From Paenibacillus oleatilyticus (GTDB taxonomy: Bacteria > Bacillota > Bacilli > Paenibacillales > NBRC-103111), in the NCBI RefSeq assembly GCF_018998565.1, contig NZ_JAHNZO010000027.1, forward strand, positions 49,713-113,712: a stretch of 64,000 bases of DNA. The letters are read 5' to 3'. Position 1 is the stretch's first letter. The number at the start of each line of letters is the position of its first letter. A program made the position numbers and the translations under genes. Under the pieces are notes generated by a model, which made no database searches, had not been told where the DNA came from, and was given only the letters and a program-made list of their open reading frames with translations. Shown one piece after another: positions 56,840-64,000 of this stretch.

Positions 56840-57709
56840 TTAGGCCCGATTGGCGCTCCCTGCCGGAAAATAAGGCTCGTCGGGCAGCTCGTCGTCCTGC
56901 TTGCGCTCCCTCCGATACCAACGGAAAAAGGTAAAGCCCAATGCCATGCCATATACAATCTCCTGAACGATCTTCATGATGACGCCGCCAAGCTGCTGAT
57001 CGTCGAGCATCGGCAGCAGCAAGAGCTGCTCCGGAACGGCCGAATACATCGCATACATCGGATCTCTGGCGAAAATAATCAACGCACAGGCCGGCGTCAG
57101 CAAAATCCCGTTCACGAAAATGTACGCCATCCGTTTCATCTCGGACATCGTGTTGTATTCCGGCAGCGGGCAAAACACCGGGAACCACATTTGGAAGGCG
57201 GCCAGCAGGAAAAAGATTTTATACACGAAAAGCGCTGCGGCGTTGGCCATCAAAGCATCCATGATCATCGGAATGTGATACATAGAGAAAATAAAGTTAA
57301 ACAGAAACAGCGACAGCAGCGGATTGGTCAAGAAACGCATCACCCGTTTGGCCGTCTCGCCTTTTAACGCGGGGCGAAGCAACCACCCCGGCAGACCGAG
57401 CAGCAAACACGGCGGCATGACCAGATACAGAATCGACTGCTGAAACATATGAACGCTGAAAAAGTAGTGATGGCCGTAATAGGAAAGCGGGCTGCCTTCC
57501 GCCGCGTACCATAAAGCCAATCCGAGCCAGAACCACAGCTTTTGTTTCAATGCGACGGGCTCGCTATTCGCAAAATCTTTACGCCAGCGGCCTACCGCAA
57601 GCGTATATAATACACCGACAACAATCAACAGCAGCAAAAAACCGGGGCTCCATAATGCAGCAAACGTAGGGCCGGTTTCGTGCCCTCCATGGGACATCGT
57701 AGGGTCCAA
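56840..57709 (-). CDS. ctaG: Cytochrome c oxidase assembly factor CtaG
   Basis: A 289-aa polytopic protein of the caa3-type CtaG family, required for assembly of the CuA/heme oxidase in Bacillus. About seven helices are visible, with conserved 'HMFQQSILYLVMPPCLLLGLPGWLL' and histidines near 'SYYGHHYFFSVHM'. The TTG start at 57709 follows AAAGGAG; ATG 57697 is an alternative. A terminator-like hairpin separates it from ctaF, so its level may be set by partial read-through. Confidence 0.9.
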   Translation of the reverse strand: MDPTMSHGGHETGPTFAALWSPGFLLLLIVVGVLYTLAVGRWRKDFANSEPVALKQKLWFWLGLALWYAAEGSPLSYYGHHYFFSVHMFQQSILYLVMPPCLLLGLPGWLLRPALKGETAKRVMRFLTNPLLSLFLFNFIFSMYHIPMIMDALMANAAALFVYKIFFLLAAFQMWFPVFCPLPEYNTMSEMKRMAYIFVNGILLTPACALIIFARDPMYAMYSAVPEQLLLLPMLDDQQLGGVIMKIVQEIVYGMALGFTFFRWYRRERKQDDELPDEPYFPAGSANRA

Positions 57710-57785
57710 GACGATTATGCTCCTTTCCCAACCCGGTTCTTGCGCCGGGAATTGTGTCGAAACGGTGAAAATGTCTGCCGTTACG

Positions 57786-57823
57786 CAAAAGAGAGGGGCT
57801 TACGTACGCAGCCTCCTCTCTCC
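57786..57823 (-). terminator. Terminator between ctaF and ctaG
   Basis: On the minus strand AGAGAGG/CCTCTCT-type arms with inner GGCT/AGCC are followed by TTTTG. It probably attenuates transcription into ctaG-ctaM. Confidence 0.6.
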
Positions 57824-57829
57824 TCTATC

Positions 57830-58144
57830 CTACCACCAAACCCAATATACGGCCATGATAACCGCAGTTAATGCGATAAACGCGCCGAATGCCAATCCGA
57901 CAATCGGGAAGAAATGTCCCCGGTCTTTCATATGCATCCAGTAAGCCAACTGGAATATAATCTGAACAATCGCCAAGCCGACGATGAAGAACAAAATAAA
58001 CGAACGGTCCAGCCCGCCGTACAGCACGACGGCAAATGCCAGCATCGTGAGTACGATGGAGATAATGTACGATAAGTAGTGATTCTTCGGACCTTCCAAA
58101 CGATGACGATCACCGGCAGACGACGAATGGTGTTGGTTGCTCAT
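57830..58144 (-). CDS. ctaF: Cytochrome caa3 oxidase subunit IV
   Basis: A 104-aa protein with a polar N-terminus (HHSSSAGDRHRLEGPKNHYLSY) and three helices, matching the small CtaF subunit that follows ctaE in Bacillus-type caa3 operons. Its ATG follows the ctaE stop with no gap. It stabilises the membrane complex. Confidence 0.92.
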   Translation of the reverse strand: MSNQHHSSSAGDRHRLEGPKNHYLSYIISIVLTMLAFAVVLYGGLDRSFILFFIVGLAIVQIIFQLAYWMHMKDRGHFFPIVGLAFGAFIALTAVIMAVYWVWW

Positions 58145-58768
58145 TTATGGACCCACCTTCCCCATCAGGTATACGACCGTAAAGATGAATACCCAAATGA
58201 CGTCGATAAAGTGCCAGTATAAGCCGGCGACGTAATATTTGGGCGCCGTAACGACAGTCAAGCCTTTTTTGAAGCCGTTGATGATCAAAAGCGAGATCCA
58301 CAGAACACCGAAAGCCACGTGAGCGCCGTGAAAGCCTACTAACGTATAGAAGGAAGTAGCGAACGCGCTTTTCGAGAACGTATGACCTTCATTGACATAG
58401 TGTACGAACTCGTAAATTTCAAGGCCCAGGAAAGCGAGGCCGAGCAATACGGTAACAGCCATCCAAGCTTGAAGCTTTTGGAACTGGTTGCGGTGCAGCG
58501 CCATCGTGGCGAACACGCTGGTCAAAGAACTGGTAAGCAAGATAAACGTCGATATACCGACCAAATCAAGCGAGAACAAATGCTGAGCCGTCGGGCCGTC
58601 CGGCACTTGGTTACGAAGCGCGATGTAGGAGGCGAAGAGCGAACCGAATAGTACGCACTCACCGCCAAGGAACAGCCAGAAGCCTAGAACTTTATTTTTG
58701 CCTTCTAATGTTGCCGTTTCCGCGTGAGGTGGCAAAGCGCCGCCCGCTTCATGATGTGCTGCACTCAT
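58145..58768 (-). CDS. ctaE: Cytochrome caa3 oxidase subunit III
   Basis: A 207-aa subunit III with five helices. 'NKVLGFWLFLGGECVLFGSLFASYIAL' and 'FYTLVGFHGAHVAFGVLWI' and 'YWHFIDVIWVFIFTVVYL' are characteristic. Its ATG overlaps the ctaD stop by four bases. It is part of the proton-pumping terminal oxidase. Confidence 0.95.
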   Translation of the reverse strand: MSAAHHEAGGALPPHAETATLEGKNKVLGFWLFLGGECVLFGSLFASYIALRNQVPDGPTAQHLFSLDLVGISTFILLTSSLTSVFATMALHRNQFQKLQAWMAVTVLLGLAFLGLEIYEFVHYVNEGHTFSKSAFATSFYTLVGFHGAHVAFGVLWISLLIINGFKKGLTVVTAPKYYVAGLYWHFIDVIWVFIFTVVYLMGKVGP

Positions 58769-60615
58769 GCCTTCGCCCCCTTATCGTTTAACTCCTCCGG
58801 CTCGATATGGAAACCGTGATCATCATACACCGAACGGAAGAACATGCAGATTAACGTCATACCGATACCGAGGATACTGACAATATACGTGTGATACATA
58901 AATCCGTATCCTGCGATGAACAAACCGACGGACATCAGGAACGGCAGAATCGAAGGCGACGGCATATGAATCGAACCGATCGGTTCGGCCGGCGTCATTT
59001 CTTTGTTGCCTGCCATTTTTTCTTTCCAGAATGCATCATATCCGCGAACAAGCGGAGTTTGTTTGAAGTTGTACTCCGGCGGCGGCGAAGGAATCGTCCA
59101 TTCCAGCGTACGAGCATCCCACGGATCTGCCGGGGCATCCATCGGTCTTCTCAAGGAAGCAAAGATGTTGATCAAGAAGATGATCGTGCCGATCCCCATC
59201 AGGAATGCGCCGATGGTACTGACAAAGTTACCTTGCTCAAGTCCCACACCAGGTTGATACGTAAACACGCGGCGAGGCATGCCCATCAAGCCTAAGAAGT
59301 GCTGCGGGAAGAACGTCATATGGAACCCGATAAAGAAAGTCCAGAAATGAATTTTACCAAGCGTCTCGTTCAGCATGCGGCCGAACATTTTCGGCCACCA
59401 GTAGTACGAAGCCGCGAACAATCCGAGTACGAGACCGCCTACGATAACGTAGTGGAAGTGAGCTACGACAAAGTACGTGTCGTGGTATTGGAAGTCAGCT
59501 GCCGGTACGGCAAGCATAACCCCGGTAACTCCCCCCATAACGAACGTCGGGATAAATGCCGTTGCGAAAATGTTCGCTGTTGTGAACCGGATTTGTCCGC
59601 CCCACAGGGTGAACAGCCAGTTGAAGATTTTGACCCCGGTCGGAACCGCGATCGCCATCGTGGCGACCCCGAAGATCGCATCCCCGACGGGACCGATCCC
59701 TGTCGTAAACATATGGTGAGCCCAAACCATGAAGCCCAAGAACCCGATCAGCGCCGTAGCGAATACCATCGAGCTGTAACCGAACAAACGCTTTCTGGAG
59801 AACGTCGAAACGACGTCAGAGACGATACCGAAAGCTGGCAAGATCAAGATGTAAACTTCGGGGTGCCCGAAAATCCAGAAAAGGTGTTCCCAAAGTACCG
59901 GGTTACCGCCCTTGGCTACATCAAAGAATGCGCCGCTAAAAATCCGGTCGAACATCAGTTCGACAAGCCCTACCGTAATGGCCGGGAAAGCGAACAAAAT
60001 CAGCAAAGAAGTGATGAATGCAGTCCATGTAAACATCGGCATTCTCATGTAAGTCATGCCTGGCGCACGCATGTTGATGATCGTGACGAGGAAGTTAATC
60101 CCCCCGATCAGCGTACCGAGACCCGCGATCTGCAAGCCGAGAACGTAGAAGTCTACACCCTTGAACACTCCGCTTGGATCAATGATGCCTGCAAGCGGCG
60201 GGTAAGCCGTCCAACCTGCCGCCGGTGCGCCGCCGAGAAACCACGACGTGTTCAGCAGCAAGCCGCCGAAGAAGAATAACCAGAAGCCCAGTGCGTTCAC
60301 GAACGGGAACGCTACGTCGCGGGCTCCGATCTGAAGCGGTACGATCGCATTCATGAAAGCAAAGATGACCGGCATCGCCGCAAGGAAGATCATTGTCGTA
60401 CCATGCATGGTTGTCAATTGGTTAAACGTATCTCCGAAAAAGATTTTCTGATCGGGGTAAAGCAGCTGAATCCGGATCAAGATGGCCTCAATGCCGCCCA
60501 TCAGGAAAAAGATCCCGCCCGCGATCAAATATAAAATTCCGATCTTTTTATGGTCCACCGTGGTAAGCCAATCCATCAGCCCGGTGTACCGTTTTGCCGT
60601 GTGTCCGTGAGCCAC
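58765..60615 (-). CDS. ctaD: Cytochrome caa3 oxidase subunit I
   Basis: A 616-aa heme-copper oxidase catalytic subunit. Heme and CuB ligands lie in 'TTMHGTTMIFL', 'WIFGHPEVYILILPAFG', 'WAHHMFTTG' and 'HDTYFVVAHFHYVIVGG'. The H-P-E-V-Y element marks the crosslinked His-Tyr of A-type oxidases. GTG start with GGAGG upstream, 30 bp after ctaC. It reduces oxygen to water at the binuclear centre while pumping protons. Confidence 0.96.
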   Translation of the reverse strand: MAHGHTAKRYTGLMDWLTTVDHKKIGILYLIAGGIFFLMGGIEAILIRIQLLYPDQKIFFGDTFNQLTTMHGTTMIFLAAMPVIFAFMNAIVPLQIGARDVAFPFVNALGFWLFFFGGLLLNTSWFLGGAPAAGWTAYPPLAGIIDPSGVFKGVDFYVLGLQIAGLGTLIGGINFLVTIINMRAPGMTYMRMPMFTWTAFITSLLILFAFPAITVGLVELMFDRIFSGAFFDVAKGGNPVLWEHLFWIFGHPEVYILILPAFGIVSDVVSTFSRKRLFGYSSMVFATALIGFLGFMVWAHHMFTTGIGPVGDAIFGVATMAIAVPTGVKIFNWLFTLWGGQIRFTTANIFATAFIPTFVMGGVTGVMLAVPAADFQYHDTYFVVAHFHYVIVGGLVLGLFAASYYWWPKMFGRMLNETLGKIHFWTFFIGFHMTFFPQHFLGLMGMPRRVFTYQPGVGLEQGNFVSTIGAFLMGIGTIIFLINIFASLRRPMDAPADPWDARTLEWTIPSPPPEYNFKQTPLVRGYDAFWKEKMAGNKEMTPAEPIGSIHMPSPSILPFLMSVGLFIAGYGFMYHTYIVSILGIGMTLICMFFRSVYDDHGFHIEPEELNDKGAKA

Positions 60616-60645
60616 CGTATAAACCTCCTTTTTCCGCGATGCTCG

Positions 60646-61653
60646 TTACTTTAACTTCAACGAATTCAAGTATTTGATTACATCATTGATTTGGTCGTCC
60701 TTCAATCCGACTTGAGGCATTTTGTTGCCCGGTTTCACCGATTGAGGATCGGAAATCCACTGCTTCAAACTTTCATCGTTGTGCGGCAAAATGCCAGCAA
60801 CGAGCTCACGGGAAGCAAAGCCGTTCAAGTTCGGACCCGCGCCGAGTCCCTGTGCGTTAACCGCGTGACAGGACAAACAGTTGTCTTTGAAGATCTGTTC
60901 GCCTTTTTGCGCATCGGCCGGAACGGAAGCAGGCGTTTTCATTTTGGCGACCCATTGATCGAAATCGGCTTGATCCATCGATTTCACTTTAAAGTCCATC
61001 AAGGAGTGAGAGGCGCCGCAGAGCTCCGCACACTTTCCTTTGAAGACGTCTACTTCGTCTGCTTGCAAGTAGTACACGTTGGTGTTACCCGGGTTCGTGT
61101 CCATTTTACCGCCGAGCGACGGAACCCAGAAGGAGTGCTTCACATCGGAAGCGGTTAATTCGAAGGCGATCTTTTTGTTTGTCGGAATGACTAAGTCTTG
61201 GGCTGTTGCAATCCCCAACTCCGGATATTCGAATTGCCACCAGAAGGCGTGAGCCGTCACTTTAACATGCAGCGCTTCTTTGTTGTCTCTGTGGTCTTCC
61301 AAAAGCTTGAATGTGTACTGTACGGTAGGAACGGCCAAAATGAGGAGCAGTATGATCGGAATAACCGTCCAAATAATCTCCAGCGTATGGCTTCCTTCCA
61401 CCTGTTTCGGAATGATGTCTTTGTCGCCTTTTTTCTTTCTGAAGCGGACCAAGACGTACAAATAAAGTACAAAAACGACCACGACAACCAGAAGCATGAT
61501 CCCGAAGCTTAGCTTCATCAGGAACAGCTGATCTCTGGCGACCGGCCCCCTTGGATTTAAGGCGGAAATCGTCTGGTCTCCACACCCCGTTAACAGCAAC
61601 ATCATCAACCCAAAAAGAGGGATGAACCGCCACAGATTTTGCCATCGAATCAT
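60646..61653 (-). CDS. ctaC: Cytochrome caa3 oxidase subunit II with cytochrome c domain
   Basis: A 335-aa lipoprotein. Lipobox LLTGC near residue 24, two membrane helices, a CuA cupredoxin domain ('AHAFWWQFEYPE', 'SDVKHSFWVPSLGGKMD', 'CAELCGASHSLMDF') and a C-terminal cytochrome c domain with heme motif CLSCH. This fusion defines caa3 oxidases and lets the enzyme take electrons without soluble cytochrome c. ATG 61653 is chosen because AAGGTGGGATT precedes it. First gene of the operon; a strong promoter lies upstream. Confidence 0.95.
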   Translation of the reverse strand: MIRWQNLWRFIPLFGLMMLLLTGCGDQTISALNPRGPVARDQLFLMKLSFGIMLLVVVVVFVLYLYVLVRFRKKKGDKDIIPKQVEGSHTLEIIWTVIPIILLLILAVPTVQYTFKLLEDHRDNKEALHVKVTAHAFWWQFEYPELGIATAQDLVIPTNKKIAFELTASDVKHSFWVPSLGGKMDTNPGNTNVYYLQADEVDVFKGKCAELCGASHSLMDFKVKSMDQADFDQWVAKMKTPASVPADAQKGEQIFKDNCLSCHAVNAQGLGAGPNLNGFASRELVAGILPHNDESLKQWISDPQSVKPGNKMPQVGLKDDQINDVIKYLNSLKLK

Positions 61654-61735
61654 CTTAATCAATCCCACCTTATAAAGCAAATATTTTTCGATCAACATAG
61701 GTCATAACTTGTCAATGAACCTAATCACCATATTA

Positions 61736-61764
61736 ACTATAAATTCGGACCCGTTTTTTGTCAA
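61736..61764 (-). promoter_or_regulatory. Promoter of the caa3 oxidase operon
   Basis: On the minus strand TTGACA (complement of 61759-61764), exact 17-bp spacer, TATAGT (complement of 61736-61741). A TTTGTGAAC motif resembling reported ResD sites lies just upstream (complement of 61774-61782), and a second TTCATTGACAA occurs downstream. Confidence 0.65.
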
Positions 61765-61947
61765 TGAATCTGAAGAAGTTCACAAATTGTTCGGAACTCT
61801 TTATTTGCTAGGGATTAAGCGTTTTCGCCTCTACTTGGTTATTTCCATATAGCGGTGGTTTTATGCATCATTTGGACCTCGCTTTCCTGCGCATAAATCG
61901 TCCCCGATAATCAATCCTAAGAAGGAGATTTGCAAAGGAGGGCACTC

Positions 61948-62661
61948 ATGATGCGTTATTTCCGATGGATCGGATCGGCAGCCGCCTTGGGCCTCGCCAT
62001 GACGATGACCGGCTGCTTTTCTTGGTACGATTACAACAGCGCCCAGAATTACGGCAGCAAGCGGGATATGCCGAGGCAAGACACGTCGCGCGCTTATCAA
62101 ACTCAGCAGCAGTATGCCCCCGTTTCCCACAAAGTAACCAAACTGGAGATGAATCAACATTTGTCCGATCAAGTAGCCGCGATGGACGGGGTCAGCAGCG
62201 CGATCGTCATGATGGGCGATAGCACCGCCTATGTCGCTATCACGATGGACAGCACCGCCAGCGGGACGCGGGGAGGCGACGTCGCTGGAACGGAAACCAA
62301 TAATTACGGTTTGGTCAAAGGGCTGTACAGCACTTACGGAGATCAAAGCGATTTTGCCCCATCGGACCAATTGATCAGCGGAGGCAGCGGCGGCGAGACG
62401 GAAATGCACCACGAGCATTTGTCGCATTTGTTCAAGCAGAAGATCGCGGAAAAAATACGGCTGAATCAGCCCACGGTGCATGACGTCTATATTTCGGCCA
62501 ACCGTGTTGTCGTCAACGCGTTCAACCGGATGGCGCAGGACAGCTGGAGCGGAAGAAGTCTGGAGCCCTACCGCGCCCAATTCGCGGAAATGATGGAACG
62601 GACGTTCGGAACGGACGTTACGGTCCCGAATCAGGCGGAAGGAAACGGCCGGGAATATTGA
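61948..62661 (+). CDS. YhcN/YlaJ-like sporulation lipoprotein
   Basis: A 237-aa lipoprotein with lipobox TMTGC (near residue 22) and a polar, Gln/Asn-rich region. The C-terminal half (about 75-180) resembles YhcN/YlaJ domains of spore-membrane lipoproteins ('MNQHLSDQVAAMDGVSSAIVMMGDSTAYVAITMD'; 'KIAEKIRLNQPTVHDVYISANRVVVNAFNRMAQD'). ATG 61948 follows AAAGGAGGGCACTC; an upstream in-frame codon is less likely. Probably located in the forespore or spore inner membrane with a role in germination or spore structure. Monocistronic. Confidence 0.8.
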   Translation: MMRYFRWIGSAAALGLAMTMTGCFSWYDYNSAQNYGSKRDMPRQDTSRAYQTQQQYAPVSHKVTKLEMNQHLSDQVAAMDGVSSAIVMMGDSTAYVAITMDSTASGTRGGDVAGTETNNYGLVKGLYSTYGDQSDFAPSDQLISGGSGGETEMHHEHLSHLFKQKIAEKIRLNQPTVHDVYISANRVVVNAFNRMAQDSWSGRSLEPYRAQFAEMMERTFGTDVTVPNQAEGNGREY

Positions 62662-62695
62662 GCCCCGGTCCCGTCATCGCTTCAGCGGAAAGTAG

Positions 62696-62736
62696 GCTGC
62701 ACCCGGCTTTTTTCAGCCCCGTGCAGTTTCTTTTTG
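62696..62736 (+). terminator. Terminator of the YhcN-like gene
   Basis: GCTGCAC/GTGCAG arms with an inner GGC/GCC pair, followed by TTTCTTTTT. Confidence 0.65.
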
Positions 62737-62814
62737 CCGTCGGTTCCTGTAGAATTGCATTTATAATTGAAGGTTCTCTTAGAAGAATAATTCGAATTAC
62801 GAGGAGATAATATA

Positions 62815-64000
62815 ATGAAGAAAAATAATTTTGCCCTGCTCGGGATCGGGAGCGACTTGGCCGAGGCCATGCAAAAACATGGATATAACGAGCCGACGCC
62901 GATCCAAAGCGAGGCGATCCCGGTTGCGCTTGCCGGCCACGACATCATCGCTCAAGCACAGACCGGCACGGGCAAAACGCTGGCTTTTGCGCTGCCGATT
63001 CTGGAAAACGTCAATCCCGGCAACCCGAACGTGCAGGCGCTGATCGTTACCCCGACCCGTGAGCTTGCCATTCAAATTACGGAAGAAATCAAGCGCTGGG
63101 CTCCGCTCAAAGGCTTGCGCGTGTTGTCCGCTTACGGGGGGCAGGATGTCGAACGCCAGATCCGCAAGCTGGAAGGAAATATACATATTATTGTAGCGAC
63201 GCCCGGACGGCTCCTCGATCATTTGCGCCGGGAAACGGTGCAGCTTCATAAGCTGTCCGTTCTTGTGCTGGACGAAGCGGATCAAATGCTGCACATGGGC
63301 TTCCTCCCGGAGGTCGTGGAAATTATTTCGGTGACCCCAAGCCGCAGGCAGACGCTGCTGTTCTCGGCTACGATGCCTCCGCGCATCCGCCAGCTGGCCA
63401 AAGAGTACATGCGGCAGCCGGTTGAAATCGAAGTGAAATCGAAACGCGTGACGCTGGACGAAATCGAGCAGGTCGTGATTCAGACTACGGACCGCGGAAA
63501 GCTGGAAGCGCTCTGTAAATTGATCGACGAGGAGAATCCGTATTTGGCAATGATTTTTTGCCGTACGAAGCTTCGAGCGAGCAAGCTGATGAACGAGCTG
63601 GCGGAACGCGGGTATTCGTGCGACGAGCTGCACGGAGATTTGACGCAGGCGAAGCGCGAGCAGGTCATGAAGCGGTTTCGCGAGGCCAAAATCCAGCTGC
63701 TCGTAGCGACCGATATCGCGGCGCGCGGCCTCGACGTCGAAGGCATCACGCACGTGTTCAATTACGACATTCCGCACGATGCCGAAAGCTACATTCACCG
63801 CATCGGGCGGACGGGACGCGCAGGGCAGACGGGCAAAGCGTTTACGTTCGCCGCGCAGCGGGATAAGATGTATCTGGAGCAGATCGAGCGGGGCATTAAA
63901 GCGACGATCGCGAAGCGGTCGGGGAAAGCAGCGGCAGAGCGCGGCGACGCGGGTGAAGGCGCAGCGCGCGGGCGGCGCGGCGGCGGCGCGGATGCGGCAG
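62815..64000 (+). CDS. DEAD-box RNA helicase (runs off the window)
   Basis: At least 395 residues of a CshA/DeaD-like ATP-dependent RNA helicase. Motifs in order: Q motif 'YNEPTPIQSEAI', I AQTGTGKT, Ia PTRELA, Ib TPGRLLDH, II DEAD in 'LVLDEADQML', III SAT, IV 'AMIFCRTK', V 'LVATDIAARGLDVEGI' and VI HRIGRTGRAG. The visible C-terminal end is rich in Gly, Arg and Ala, starting an RNA-binding tail. GAGGAGATAATATA precedes the ATG. It probably acts in ribosome assembly or mRNA decay. The 3' end is missing. Confidence 0.95.
   Translation, partial: MKKNNFALLGIGSDLAEAMQKHGYNEPTPIQSEAIPVALAGHDIIAQAQTGTGKTLAFALPILENVNPGNPNVQALIVTPTRELAIQITEEIKRWAPLKGLRVLSAYGGQDVERQIRKLEGNIHIIVATPGRLLDHLRRETVQLHKLSVLVLDEADQMLHMGFLPEVVEIISVTPSRRQTLLFSATMPPRIRQLAKEYMRQPVEIEVKSKRVTLDEIEQVVIQTTDRGKLEALCKLIDEENPYLAMIFCRTKLRASKLMNELAERGYSCDELHGDLTQAKREQVMKRFREAKIQLLVATDIAARGLDVEGITHVFNYDIPHDAESYIHRIGRTGRAGQTGKAFTFAAQRDKMYLEQIERGIKATIAKRSGKAAAERGDAGEGAARGRRGGGADAA

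Overview
The window looks like chromosome of a GC-rich, spore-forming member of the Paenibacillaceae (Paenibacillus or a close relative). The basis is strong GGAGG-type ribosome binding sites, frequent GTG/TTG starts, a YhcN/YlaJ-like lipoprotein, a secreted SLH-domain protein, AraC-type regulators paired with carbohydrate ABC transporters, and a complete ctaCDEF-ctaG-ctaM oxidase locus. No rRNA, tRNA or CRISPR array was seen.

Layout. 1-1.6 kb is mostly non-coding: a leftward c-di-AMP (ydaO-type) riboswitch with a terminator, a gamma-glutamylcyclotransferase-like gene, and a possible ~320-nt leftward RNA. 1.7-12.1 kb holds mixed housekeeping genes (CNNM/CorC-type exporter, HD-GYP hydrolase, HI0933 flavoprotein, CDF exporter, Nudix, aldolase, MOSC, radical SAM). 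Within it a lone tyrosine recombinase is enclosed by a perfect 24-bp inverted repeat with dif-like internal structure. 12.4-24.5 kb is a carbohydrate locus: TIM-barrel isomerase, two Gfo/Idh/MocA oxidoreductases, a large secreted GH18-like protein, a binding protein, two permeases and a divergent AraC-type membrane regulator. 24.6-28.2 kb has malic enzyme, a membrane-TlpA fusion and an NlpC/P60 endopeptidase, followed by ~800 bp of non-coding repeats. 29-38.8 kb is a second carbohydrate locus: ABC importer, YesMN-type two-component system and a secreted GH85 endo-beta-N-acetylglucosaminidase, with candidate CcpA cre sites. 39.3-46 kb is an amino-acid module: a histidine kinase with a solute-binding sensor domain, an NtrC-type sigma-54 activator, a -24/-12 promoter, an amino-acid ABC transporter and a ureohydrolase. 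46.3-56.3 kb has a J-domain protein, a SufR-like regulator, a MalT-like LuxR regulator, the SLH protein, a TIM-barrel protein and a methyltransferase. 56.3-61.7 kb is the leftward caa3 oxidase operon. The window ends inside a DEAD-box RNA helicase.

Two structures go beyond routine annotation. First, the recombinase with inverted dif-like sites (3764-4902) looks like a minimal self-inverting element. Second, a ~200-bp palindromic MITE-like repeat is present three times (about 12171, 39056 and 46035). Every copy abuts a hairpin, and two copies have the hairpin duplicated on both sides, which suggests targeting of terminator hairpins. The sigma-54 amino-acid module is a further coherent system, from sensing to uptake to breakdown.
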